A DNA stretch of 32,500 bases from Symbiodinium natans (GCA_905221605.1 CAJNDS010000719.1:1-32500), one strand, 5' to 3'; counted from the first letter of the stretch, positions 1 to 8,100 are shown. Translations and numbers: made by a program. Notes: generated from the letters alone by a model not told the origin.

Positions 1-6
1 TAGAAT

Positions 7-224
7 TTGTGCTCGCTCTCCCCCCATCCTTTTGGCCAATCCGCGAAGGGAATGTGAGGCAAATGCTTGCAGCTATTTGCCACCCTGGAATAGGATCAAC
101 GATCCCGTGAATGACAAAAGAGAGTTTCTCAGGGATTCAAAGAGACTGGTGCCGGCCGGCAGTTGCAGACTTTTGTACAGGAGCCTACAGCGCTTGACAA
201 AGGGTCTCAGACAGGTTTTCTACC
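7..224 (-). repeat. B2, 3'-terminal split direct repeat
   Basis: 218 bp that match 434-651 base for base by eye at an offset of 427. It forms the 3' end of the element on the minus strand. The match stops after position 224 (next base c versus a) and begins at position 7, which leaves only six flanking bases (tagaat) in the window. Confidence 0.9.
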
Positions 225-359
225 CCCAAAGAAGAGGAATCAGACATGCGGGCCAGCGCTCCATACAGCAGGAGGCGACTCCATACAGCAGGAGAACGAC
301 AGAAAGCCAGCGCTCCAGAACAGCAGGAGGCATGTATCATTCAGGGCGGTGAGGGCGGG
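225..359 (-). other. Spacer between A2 and B2
   Basis: 135 bp present once in the element. It contains short imperfect repeats of a motif like cagcgctccatacagcagga (three partial copies around 261-332). In the textbook PAT/Ngaro layout A2 and B2 lie next to each other, so this spacer is an oddity. It could be an internal terminal-region sequence or a later insertion. No coding content is supported. Confidence 0.5.
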
Positions 360-434
360 CAAAGCCCAGCAAGCTATAAGCCACACACGGCCAAGGACGG
401 GATATACTCGCACAAACATTCGGCGCGAACAACT
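360..434 (-). repeat. A2, internal copy of the 5'-terminal repeat
   Basis: 75 bp identical by eye to 7823-7897 (offset 7463). It abuts B1, and the T at 434 belongs to both repeats. The B1-A2 junction therefore has the sequence expected when the two outer ends of the element are joined in a circle, as in split-direct-repeat elements. Confidence 0.88.
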
Positions 435-651
435 TGTGCTCGCTCTCCCCCCATCCTTTTGGCCAATCCGCGAAGGGAATGTGAGGCAAATGCTTGCAGC
501 TATTTGCCACCCTGGAATAGGATCAACGATCCCGTGAATGACAAAAGAGAGTTTCTCAGGGATTCAAAGAGACTGGTGCCGGCCGGCAGTTGCAGACTTT
601 TGTACAGGAGCCTACAGCGCTTGACAAAGGGTCTCAGACAGGTTTTCTACC
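434..651 (-). repeat. B1, internal copy of the 3'-terminal repeat
   Basis: 218 bp identical by eye to 7-224. It begins four bases downstream of the recombinase stop codon (656-658), so the coding region runs right up to the repeat. Confidence 0.9.
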
Positions 652-655
652 ACGC

Positions 656-1588
656 TCACCTCGCAGAGCTGGCTGTGAAAACAGCCGCAGCCTCGTGCAG
701 TTGTTCCGCTACGGCACGAGACCAGCGAAGCGACGGCAACAAGGCTAAGCCTTCCGTGATATACTGTCTGGCAACCGCGGTGCTCTGCCATCGGCCGCGA
801 ATGAGAGTTTTCTCCATGAGACCTTCGTGCGCAAAGAAAGCAGTCGCCCCCCCTCGTCGCAAAGAGTATGGGCGGAAATGGAAAGCTTCTAAGTGGAAGT
901 GATGAACCAATTGTTTAAAAAGCTGGCGGAAGCGGGCGGCAGAGTGCGGCCACAGTGGACCTGTATGTTGATGAATGTCAAGCCAAGTCTTCACGAGCAG
1001 AAGCACATGTGGGTCATACAAGACTACAGATTCCACAACGTTTAAGCGTCTACCAGTCTTGGAAAGAGGTATCTGCAATATACCTTGTGAATCACCCAAA
1101 AGAAAATCCTGAGCTCGAATGTCCAGCATCTCATGAGTGCGTAGGAAGCAGTGAAACCCAACAGTGAGCAGCACGGCCAAAGCCAGCTCACCCATCTGAA
1201 GGGCGTGGCCTGCAAAAGCCAAGAGAACGCCAGCTGGGAGCGGCGGAGCCCGAATGGGTTGTTCCACCCGACGCCAAGTCCGGAAAAGGCGCCAGGCAGC
1301 AGGGAGGTTTCAGCGGGTGGGTGGAACGAAGTGGTGGATTGCGGAAAGCATATCCCCAATGTTAGAAAGGCTGAGGCCCTGCTCCCAACCGTCTTCAATG
1401 AAGCAGCTGAGCAGGTGGTCAAGATGGGACATTGACTGCGCGTTGTCCAACAAGCATTGAACGTCTTGCAAAGCTGCCCAGTATCGTCGCCGAGTTTTGT
1501 CCGAAATCGCCATGTCCAAGAGCCGTCGTCCTTGCCTTGCCAACCGCCGCTGCCGCGCAGAGCGGCCATTACGAACGACTGGCGGCAT
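656..1588 (-). pseudogene. Tyrosine recombinase (YR), one in-frame stop
   Basis: The reading frame spans 310 codons from ATG at 1588 to TGA at 656, broken by a single TGA at 1312-1310 (codon 93). The N-terminal part is a basic helical core-binding region. The C-terminal part has the YR catalytic signature: an FLRTHE Arg box (Arg codon 1141-1139), an SKTGR beta-hairpin Lys, an SLRRGGAT Arg box II, a GRW (in place of H/W) and a nucleophile Tyr in RQYI (codon 763-761). It would integrate the circular cDNA of the element. It overlaps the end of Pol by 20 nt in another frame. The stop codon follows CGC, so CGCCGA to CGCTGA by CpG deamination would explain it; readthrough, or translation of only the catalytic part, is the alternative. 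The copy is probably non-autonomous for integration. Confidence 0.88.
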
Positions 1589-4500
1589 CAGTGGGGTTTA
1601 CCAGACTGTCCACGTGCCCCACAATCAAGTGGAGCGCAGCGGCGAGCAAAGAGGCGGCAAGGCGGCGCAAGGAGCGATTAAGAGCGCGACTGGAAGAACG
1701 CCCTTTGGCAATCACGGACATGGAGACATAGGAGTCTGTAAGGTGCAGTAAGCGACGATGGCAGGAATCCGGTTGTCGGAGGAACCACTCGACGGCCAGC
1801 ACAATCATCCGGAGCTCTAGCTCATTGATATGTGCTGCCTGTTTCCAACGGGATCGGAAACACAATTTCCACAGCCAGGAGTTCGGGTCGATGCTTTGTC
1901 TGGGGCAGGCCTTCGGGTTGAGCAAAAGACCAGTGGCAACACGCACGTCTGATCCAGTATGGTTAGCACGCCCGGCGAGAAAGCCAGCGAGCGGCAGGCC
2001 GCTATTGCAGTCGCTGCAACCAAACACTGGAATACGAGCCAACGGCGCCAAGCGTGCCACGCAAAGGGAGCCACCTGAGGCCAACCCTAGCCGGCTCACA
2101 TAGTGCGCGTAGTGGTATGGCCGTACGTAGGAAGCGCACCCCCAGACTGCAAAGATGAGAACTGAGGGAATTGCAAAGCTATCTCCGATCAAGGAGAGGC
2201 GTTCGACTTCATAGTGATGCCAGTTTTGCTTGGCGAGTGAAGCGGACATTGCCGTAGCGGTGTGATTCAGCCCAAAGCCCATGAGAAGCTCCCGCTCAGA
2301 GGATTCCAGCAAGCGCCAGGAGGAGTCCTTCCAAACAAGGTACTCGGGCTTGAACTGATAAGGAGGGAAGCAAAACCCATAGGAGCTCCATCTCGCTAGC
2401 GTTAGCTCATCACACCGTGCGATGCCCGCAGGCGCAGGCGGTGGAGATGTGCGTTCAAGGCATCGCATGAAAGTTGGGAAAGGCGCCTTGCTTTCTCTGG
2501 ACCAGCCCGGCAGGAGCCAGCTGGCCTCAGCCAAAGGCGGAGAGGATGTCACCACCTGCGTGAAGCCCTGCTGTCTCCACAGGGCCACACCGTCCAAGGC
2601 TACTGGGGGCATGTCAGTCCATATCAGCCTTGGACGAGACATGTTGACAGCGTCCACCGGATCAACCCGGAAAGGTGTGAGGCCCAGGGCAGCCGAAACC
2701 TCATCCCTGGCACTAACATCCATGGAGGCGACGTTTTCAGCCACGAGGAACACACGTAGATGAGGCGGAGCTACCCCTTTGAGAGTCTTCCAGACTCGCA
2801 AAAGTTCATAGAATAGGCTGGAGCTGGAACCCTCCAAGTTTTGACGTCCGAATTTTGCTGACGACAAGTCCTTGCACGGGAACCCACCCCACAAGTGAAC
2901 CTGTTCAGCCTTGGGGTGCTGTTGCAGCAGCAGTCGCAGCTCGGGCTCCCCGAATGCCATCACATCCGGGAAGAGGACGGTAGCTGGCCAGGTGTGCTGC
3001 GTTACGCGGTTCGCCGGCTTATGACACTCAACGGCAACAAGCGCCAGCGGAGTCACCCCCGCGATGTCATAAGCTCTAAACGCGCCTCCAATCCCATTGA
3101 AGAGGGAAATCACCAAGATTGGGACTTGCACAGGATTGGTTGCGGGGTCCGCCAACCGTCCCTTGAGGTCCTGTCCCTGAGCAGTCTCCTTCAGGCTAAC
3201 TGCGACCGCCCCACCGGAAAGCGACGCATCCGAGCAGGTCACCTGGTTGCTTGGCAACGCATCCAACTTGGAATGGAGCAAAGGTAACAAGCAAAGCGCC
3301 AACCACAGTTCCTGTTTGAGTTTGAGGACTCGTTTCTGAGTGTACCGGGAGTGCACCAGCTCCCAGGCCTCTGAAAAGATAGCCATCCCTGGGCGGCGGA
3401 ATTGCATCGCGAACACCCAACGTCCCAGAACTATCTGCACCAACTTGCGCGAGGGACGTTTCAAATGCAACACCAACAGAGTGGAATGGATCAGTTTCAT
3501 TGTTCTTTCCGGAGAAATCCCCATCGTTTTGGCCTCCCCATCAAAGAAAGCACCGAGCTCCTCCGCAACGCTACTGTTTGAAACCCGCTTTTTTGCAGAG
3601 GAGAGAATTCCCACTTGCTCCCATTGCTGCTCTGTGAGGAGGTGCCACTTCTCCCCTTTTTTGCAGGCGGCCTGGCCAGACTGCCCGGCGCAACCAACCC
3701 CTTCCCCCAGCTCTGCCACACACTTGTCTGCTGACACGAAGTTGTCTAAGTAGACCTGCCACCACGCTTCCCCTGATGAGTGCTCCAAGCACTGGCAGAA
3801 CCAAGGAGGGAGAGGTGAACCCTTGATCACCTGGTCTGCTCGCGGCAGCGCTGCATGTTGTAGGATATTACTAGACAACTCTTGCATGATCCCCACACTT
3901 GATGACCAACCCATGGGAAGAACACGGCAAGACAACACTTTTCCCTCTTTTTTGATGTCAAAGCACATCCATGGCCTCCAGACCTTTGGCATTTCAAATA
4001 AATAAAATGCTGCGCTCATGTCTGACTGGTGAAAGAAGACTTGCTCGGATGGCCCCACAACCAAAGTGAGCCATTGCGTGATGTTAGGTAACTCGTTGAT
4101 TGCGCCTGGAATCACTTCCATGAGGTTGTTAAGTGGGACGAAATTCATTATTGTACGCAACACACAAGAACCATCTTCCAGGAGCTGGGATTTACCTACG
4201 CCGAACAATCCGTTCAGCAGCGGCTTCCCGTTCACCACTGCCACGCGCGCGGATGGAATCCACTCGCAGACCCCCCGCGCAACCAGAAGCTCTGCCACTG
4301 TCATCACCTCCCCTTGAGCAACATGAATTCGCCCTTTTTTTACACCAGCTCTATCCTCCCAATCGGGACGAAGTAGTCGCGCGGGATCACCCAGCCACCA
4401 CCTTGTCCCACTAGAGAGCCACCCCTCCAATGGAATAGCGCCACCGTGCCCCAAGGGAGGGAGTCCCGGCTCCATCCGGGCTGCAGTCAACAGCTCCATT

Positions 4501-5255
4501 TTTGCAACCTCTTCTCCTGTGTAGCTCAAATGTTTGGAAAACAGCTCTTTCTGTACTTCTTCTGTGGACGTCACTAATGTGCAGAGCCGCTTCACCCCAA
4601 GTGCACAGGAAGATTCAATTTCATGAAGCACTCTTTTCTGTTGTGCTGAGGGGGCCCTGCCCAAGGGCCCCTGATAAAAATTACCCAGAGCATTAAGACC
4701 CCAAATAGCAGCCTGACGAAGTCCCTCAGCCTCTGCAGGGAAAGACCCGTGCGACTCAACGTCGTAAGGAATAGGGAACAAATCCCGGCGGGAGCGCGGA
4801 GCGCGTGCGGATTGGCCAAATTGTAGCATCCAATTAGCAGGGCAATCAGCTTCATGACAAACCCCTTTTTTCAAAGACCGCAAAGAGCGAAGGACATGTT
4901 CCAGCTCTCTGCTTAGATCTGAAAGGGACGCACATCTCTGTACAACTTGCGCAATGTCCCAACTGTGAAGACAACAACACCCCTCTGTTGCGAAGTCCAT
5001 CTGGGACTCGCCAAAAGAAGCGCGTATGCGCTTTTTCGTAGTGCACACTGGGCTTTCGCAGCCCGGTTTTTGTACATGCTCAACACCTCTGGCGCTGGAA
5101 AGAAACAAGGTTTCTGCATGTCCCTCCAGGACGGGGGTGTCAACGGCTTCACCAGACGAAACCCCTGCAGTTCCCTCATTTCTAGGAGGCTGCGCGGGAA
5201 ACCCAGCAGCCTCCTCGTCCGAGGATAAGACGCACACGATGTGAGTCTGCCTCAT
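1569..5255 (-). CDS. Pol: reverse transcriptase, RNase H with embedded C5-DNA methyltransferase
   Basis: 1228 aa from ATG at 5255-5253, inside an ATGA overlap with the ORF2 stop, to TAA at 1571-1569, with no internal stop. Residues 1-300 are an unrecognised N-terminal region. RT follows: motif A with Asp412 (SDMSAAFY), motif B (PMGWSSS) and motif C YLDN at 502-505, where the second Asp of YxDD is Asn. RNase H starts with Asp676 (TCSDASLSGGA). A DNMT3-like C5 methyltransferase then intervenes at about 715-1035: motif I LFNGIGG (Phe719), motif IV GGFPC (Cys794), motif VI AENV (Glu840), motif VIII SRPRLIW and motif X LIGDSF. RNase H resumes with HINELEL (Glu1147), LTDSY (Asp1174) and a C-terminal VGHVDSLVNPTDAAS. 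The frame stays open upstream to 7430, but that stretch is a shadow of ORF2/ORF1. Predicted roles are cDNA synthesis, RNA removal and CpG methylation of element DNA (inferred). Confidence 0.92.
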   Translation of the reverse strand: MRQTHIVCVLSSDEEAAGFPAQPPRNEGTAGVSSGEAVDTPVLEGHAETLFLSSARGVEHVQKPGCESPVCTTKKRIRASFGESQMDFATEGCCCLHSWDIAQVVQRCASLSDLSRELEHVLRSLRSLKKGVCHEADCPANWMLQFGQSARAPRSRRDLFPIPYDVESHGSFPAEAEGLRQAAIWGLNALGNFYQGPLGRAPSAQQKRVLHEIESSCALGVKRLCTLVTSTEEVQKELFSKHLSYTGEEVAKMELLTAARMEPGLPPLGHGGAIPLEGWLSSGTRWWLGDPARLLRPDWEDRAGVKKGRIHVAQGEVMTVAELLVARGVCEWIPSARVAVVNGKPLLNGLFGVGKSQLLEDGSCVLRTIMNFVPLNNLMEVIPGAINELPNITQWLTLVVGPSEQVFFHQSDMSAAFYLFEMPKVWRPWMCFDIKKEGKVLSCRVLPMGWSSSVGIMQELSSNILQHAALPRADQVIKGSPLPPWFCQCLEHSSGEAWWQVYLDNFVSADKCVAELGEGVGCAGQSGQAACKKGEKWHLLTEQQWEQVGILSSAKKRVSNSSVAEELGAFFDGEAKTMGISPERTMKLIHSTLLVLHLKRPSRKLVQIVLGRWVFAMQFRRPGMAIFSEAWELVHSRYTQKRVLKLKQELWLALCLLPLLHSKLDALPSNQVTCSDASLSGGAVAVSLKETAQGQDLKGRLADPATNPVQVPILVISLFNGIGGAFRAYDIAGVTPLALVAVECHKPANRVTQHTWPATVLFPDVMAFGEPELRLLLQQHPKAEQVHLWGGFPCKDLSSAKFGRQNLEGSSSSLFYELLRVWKTLKGVAPPHLRVFLVAENVASMDVSARDEVSAALGLTPFRVDPVDAVNMSRPRLIWTDMPPVALDGVALWRQQGFTQVVTSSPPLAEASWLLPGWSRESKAPFPTFMRCLERTSPPPAPAGIARCDELTLARWSSYGFCFPPYQFKPEYLVWKDSSWRLLESSERELLMGFGLNHTATAMSASLAKQNWHHYEVERLSLIGDSFAIPSVLIFAVWGCASYVRPYHYAHYVSRLGLASGGSLCVARLAPLARIPVFGCSDCNSGLPLAGFLAGRANHTGSDVRVATGLLLNPKACPRQSIDPNSWLWKLCFRSRWKQAAHINELELRMIVLAVEWFLRQPDSCHRRLLHLTDSYVSMSVIAKGRSSSRALNRSLRRLAASLLAAALHLIVGHVDSLVNPTDAASRS

Positions 5256-7093
5256 TTCTTCCACCTCTCGTCCTTTTTCTTGCTGCTCTCTCCCGTCTTC
5301 TCTTTGCCTTTTCCTTCGGCGTCGTCGCCCTTGTGAAGCTCCCACTTGCCTTTCGGTTTTCCCTTGTAGTAGCCTTTGTAGCCCTTGTCGAGGTGGTATC
5401 CTTTCCCTTTCCAGGGCCCAGGGGGATATGCTCCGGATGCGCGGGCGGCCGAGACCGCGTGCTTCCTGGTCTTCAGCAAGACCCCGGGAGTCACCGCACC
5501 ATATGCCTCCGGAGCTGCCAACTCCAAATGCTGGGCGGCCGTCCAACTCCCATCGTTCATGGCTGTTTCGATGGCAAGGAACCGAGCCGCCAACACGTCC
5601 CCGGCCTCGGCTACCTGACCCTGTCGGAGTTTGTCGATTACCACAGCAAGGGATAGCATTTCTCGGAGATCGCGTGTCCACCCCATTCCGTGCTTGGGTC
5701 GAATCACCTGCTGGAGGTAGGACACCACCCGAGACGCTTGCATCACGGACCCGCCGCCAGGAGTCCCCGTAGACAAAACGTCGAGCTCCTCTTGGATCCT
5801 CTGCAACAGCATTCCTAGCACAGACCCGGGGTTTCGGCGCGCCATCCGTGCTAGAGGTGCCTCCATCCTTGTTGCAGAGTCCGAGGAACTTGAGTTGCTC
5901 CGATCGCTGTTTCGCGAAGACCTGCTCGAGGAAGTCCGGCGGCGCCGCCGCCTGGATCTGGACCGTTTCCGGGACCGCCTTCGACTTTTCCTCCTCTTGC
6001 TCGAACCCCCGAGCCGGCTCGCAGCGGCTTCGGTCATCTTTGCCACGACCAGCTTCCCCAACGACCGTGCGCTCATGTCCCGCACTGGTACCATGGCTTT
6101 CTTGTCCTTGCCATCGCGACCCCCTCTCTCTCCTCCTGAAGCGTTGCCGGGAGGTAGTCCGAGATCGCGCCGCGCGGCGGTTGCCAGCGACGGACCCAGA
6201 CCTTCCTGCGCAGAGAGAGAAGTTCCGTGACTCCCATCCATGCGGTCCACCAGCAGCGAGGGTCCTGCATCGCCCTTGCCAACTCCAAGGCCAGTCCCTC
6301 CACCAGGAGGTGTAACCACACGTGCTCGAAGCCGTGCCAACGTGTCTTCCAGACTCGTTTTTGTAGCACCTTTGCCACTGCCAGCTCCCAATGCATCTCT
6401 TGCGGCCAGCCTTGACGTGGACCTGTCTCCGACTCCAGCAAGGGGCGGAGTAGCCCCCCCTTTCCCAGAAGGGGTTCGAGCAGGCGCGGGAATGTTCCCA
6501 GCCAACTCCTCTTGTTGCTCGCGCCACCGTCTCACTTCGGACAGGGTACGCTTCCCAGAGCTGGTCAAGTAAGATGCCTCGAAACGGCTCGGACGAAACC
6601 ATCGCAAACACCCAATGTGTATCATGGTCTCCTCCTGCACAGTACACTCCACTGGCCCTGCGCGGCAAATGTGTAGGTACTGCTTTTGGCGGTTTACCAA
6701 CGAGGACATGGTCTTCTGTGTTCCTGGAAACCGGGCTCCAATGAACTTGGACTTTACACCCAGTCCCCCATCTGAAGCGACCCAAGTCTCCTCGACCAGG
6801 AAGGCCGCAACGTCCGCTTCGGGCCCAATCTCGCTTCCTGAGATGAGGGCCTCTAGGACATCCCCCGGTGTCGGGGCTACCAAGCTCCAACTCTCCAAAT
6901 CGCTGTAGTCGTACTCCTCGCCATCCCGTTCTGGCGCTGCAACGTCCACATCGACTTCCACAACCTCCATCCCGGGCATGACTGAACCATCGCCCAAGTG
7001 AGCGGGGAGAGGCTCCACATGCTCGGCAAAGTCGCCAGCACCTAGAGCACCCCCCCCAAGTCCATCCAAAACTTCTTCTGGATGGTCCACCAT
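5252..7093 (-). CDS. ORF2, Gag-like protein with SR-rich and GK-rich segments
   Basis: 613 aa from the ATG at 7093-7091, which lies two bases after the ORF1 stop (TAA-AC-ATG). A TTG three codons upstream (7102) would add three residues but is an unlikely start. The N-terminal third is acidic. A globular-looking middle contains IGCLRWFRPSRFEASYL. Around residues 370-410 is a dense Arg/Ser tract (RRRSRKRSRSRRRRRR). A helical region follows (GSVLGMLLQRIQEELDVL...RDLREMLSLAVVIDKLRQGQV), then a Lys/Gly/Tyr-rich tail (KGYKGYYKGKPKGK). Position and basic tracts suggest an RNA-binding structural protein, but I recognise no Gag family. It ends in ATGA, sharing four bases with the Pol start, which suggests termination-reinitiation. 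Confidence 0.8.
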   Translation of the reverse strand: MVDHPEEVLDGLGGGALGAGDFAEHVEPLPAHLGDGSVMPGMEVVEVDVDVAAPERDGEEYDYSDLESWSLVAPTPGDVLEALISGSEIGPEADVAAFLVEETWVASDGGLGVKSKFIGARFPGTQKTMSSLVNRQKQYLHICRAGPVECTVQEETMIHIGCLRWFRPSRFEASYLTSSGKRTLSEVRRWREQQEELAGNIPAPARTPSGKGGATPPLAGVGDRSTSRLAARDALGAGSGKGATKTSLEDTLARLRARVVTPPGGGTGLGVGKGDAGPSLLVDRMDGSHGTSLSAQEGLGPSLATAARRDLGLPPGNASGGERGGRDGKDKKAMVPVRDMSARSLGKLVVAKMTEAAASRLGGSSKRRKSRRRSRKRSRSRRRRRRTSSSRSSRNSDRSNSSSSDSATRMEAPLARMARRNPGSVLGMLLQRIQEELDVLSTGTPGGGSVMQASRVVSYLQQVIRPKHGMGWTRDLREMLSLAVVIDKLRQGQVAEAGDVLAARFLAIETAMNDGSWTAAQHLELAAPEAYGAVTPGVLLKTRKHAVSAARASGAYPPGPWKGKGYHLDKGYKGYYKGKPKGKWELHKGDDAEGKGKEKTGESSKKKDERWKK

Positions 7094-7095
7094 GT

Positions 7096-7809
7096 TTACC
7101 AATCCCTGTCTTCAAAGAGCTCACGATCCGAGAGGCGCACTCTCTTGGCGGCCCTGGGGTCTTCAACGAAGCGCCCCAACCGCTGATGCTTACGACCTCC
7201 CCTCTTGTTCTTCTTCTTCTTCTTGTTCTTTTTGGCACTCTTCCTCGAATCCTTGCCGTAACCTTTGCTCTCTGGCTGCGGTCGCTTCCTTGGCAATGCT
7301 GGTCGTTCTTCGAGGTGAAAGCGGGGAGACGCAGCTTCGGACTCTTCCACTTCGGTATAGTAGCTGTACTCGTCTTCCTCGGGATGTGGAGTCTCCGCCG
7401 GCCGTGAGGTTGTGGCCGACGAAACCTCAACTGGCACTACTCCGGAACTTCTCCCTGGATCCGGGATCTTCTGTTCCTCCTTGGGGGTGACGGCAGTGGA
7501 AGACTGGGCAGCAACGAGGTCACTGGAAGGCCTGGCCTCCCCACCAGCCCCTTTGCCGGTAGGCTCCCTCGGGGCAGAGGGGAGCACGGCGCAGCCGTTA
7601 GGCTCGGCCTGAGCGACGAGGCTAAGGGTGCGGACCTGAGACAATGCACGGGCACAGCCCAGCACCAGGTCCTCGCCCAAAACCCGTCCCTCGGCCGAAC
7701 CCCACGGCCTTGCCAGCTCCTGTTCGATCCTCTCCCAGGCGAGGCAACCCAAACACCAAAGGTTTGAGGCTTTAGGGGCCACTTGCCTGCACTTTCCGCA
7801 CAAGGCCAT
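7096..7809 (-). CDS. ORF1, small zinc-ribbon-like basic protein
   Basis: 237 aa from ATG at 7809, only 13 bp inside the end of A1, so the 5' leader is essentially the repeat. The N-terminus has two Cys pairs, C4-x2-C7 and C19-x2-C22, typical of a zinc ribbon or knuckle. The middle is Glu/Ser/Pro-rich, and the C-terminus is strongly basic (KKNKKKKKNKRGGRKH). It ends TAA two bases before the ORF2 ATG. No known family is recognised. Nucleic-acid binding or packaging is inferred from the Cys pairs, basic tail and first position in the element. Confidence 0.72.
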   Translation of the reverse strand: MALCGKCRQVAPKASNLWCLGCLAWERIEQELARPWGSAEGRVLGEDLVLGCARALSQVRTLSLVAQAEPNGCAVLPSAPREPTGKGAGGEARPSSDLVAAQSSTAVTPKEEQKIPDPGRSSGVVPVEVSSATTSRPAETPHPEEDEYSYYTEVEESEAASPRFHLEERPALPRKRPQPESKGYGKDSRKSAKKNKKKKKNKRGGRKHQRLGRFVEDPRAAKRVRLSDRELFEDRDW

Positions 7810-7822
7810 GGAAAGCCCCCTA

Positions 7823-7897
7823 CAAAGCCCAGCAAGCTATAAGCCACACACGGCCAAGGACGGGATATACTCGCACAAACATTCGGCGCGAACAACT
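7823..7897 (-). repeat. A1, 5'-terminal split direct repeat
   Basis: 75 bp identical by eye to 360-434, forming the 5' end of the element on the minus strand. It ends in aacaact at 7891-7897 and passes straight into the heptamer satellite. It must hold the promoter or RNA start if ORF1 is expressed from the element, but no motif is recognised. Confidence 0.88.
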
Positions 7898-8100
7898 AGG
7901 AATTAGGAACTAGGAACTAGGAACTAGGAAGTAGGAATTAGGAACTAGGAACTAGGAAGTAGGAAGTAGGAAGTAGGAAGTAGGAAGTAGGAAGTAGGAA
8001 GTAGGAAGTAGGAAGTAGGAAGTAGGAAGTAGGAAGTAGGAAGTAGGAAGTAGGAAGTAGGAAGTAGGAAGTAGGAAGTAGGAAGTAGGAAGTAGGAACT
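7898..8100. repeat. Heptamer satellite (AGGAAGT)n
   Basis: About 29 units of a 7-bp repeat. The first units are variants (aggaatt, aggaact), then near-perfect aggaagt units run from about 7950 to 8096. Diverged relatives (gtgagtagtgagtgg and similar) continue to about 8240. The long open frames across it come from its lack of stop codons and are not genes. The retrotransposon end abuts it directly. Confidence 0.95.

Larger units (their letters stand above)
7..7897 (-). mobile_element. DIRS/Ngaro-like tyrosine-recombinase retrotransposon with embedded DNMT
   Basis: Both ends and all internal parts are visible. On the minus strand the order is A1 (7897-7823), ORF1, ORF2, Pol (RT / RNase H / C5 methyltransferase), tyrosine recombinase, B1 (651-434), A2 (434-360), spacer, B2 (224-7). 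An A1-ORFs-B1-A2-B2 layout is the split-direct-repeat architecture known for PAT/Ngaro-type elements, which replicate through a circular intermediate and integrate by tyrosine recombinase instead of a DDE integrase. No integrase or aspartic protease motif was seen. Repeat copies look identical and three of four ORFs are open, suggesting a recent insertion. Retrotransposon-borne DNMTs have, to my recollection, been reported from dinoflagellates, so the element class is probably known; this copy's domain layout is read from sequence. Confidence 0.9.

Noticed and set aside
2150-3120. Dam-like N6-adenine methyltransferase, as in DIRS-1
   Set aside because: The motifs are those of a C5 enzyme (GGFPC, AENV), not a DPPY/NPPY N6 motif.
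5256-7430. Treating 1569-7430 as one 1953-residue protein
   Set aside because: The first 725 codons overlap ORF1/ORF2 in another frame, are Arg/Trp-rich without domain structure, and the ATGA at 5255 gives a natural Pol start.
7898-8100. CRISPR array or telomere repeat
   Set aside because: Contiguous 7-bp units with no spacers; the unit differs from the TTTAGGG-type telomere repeat.
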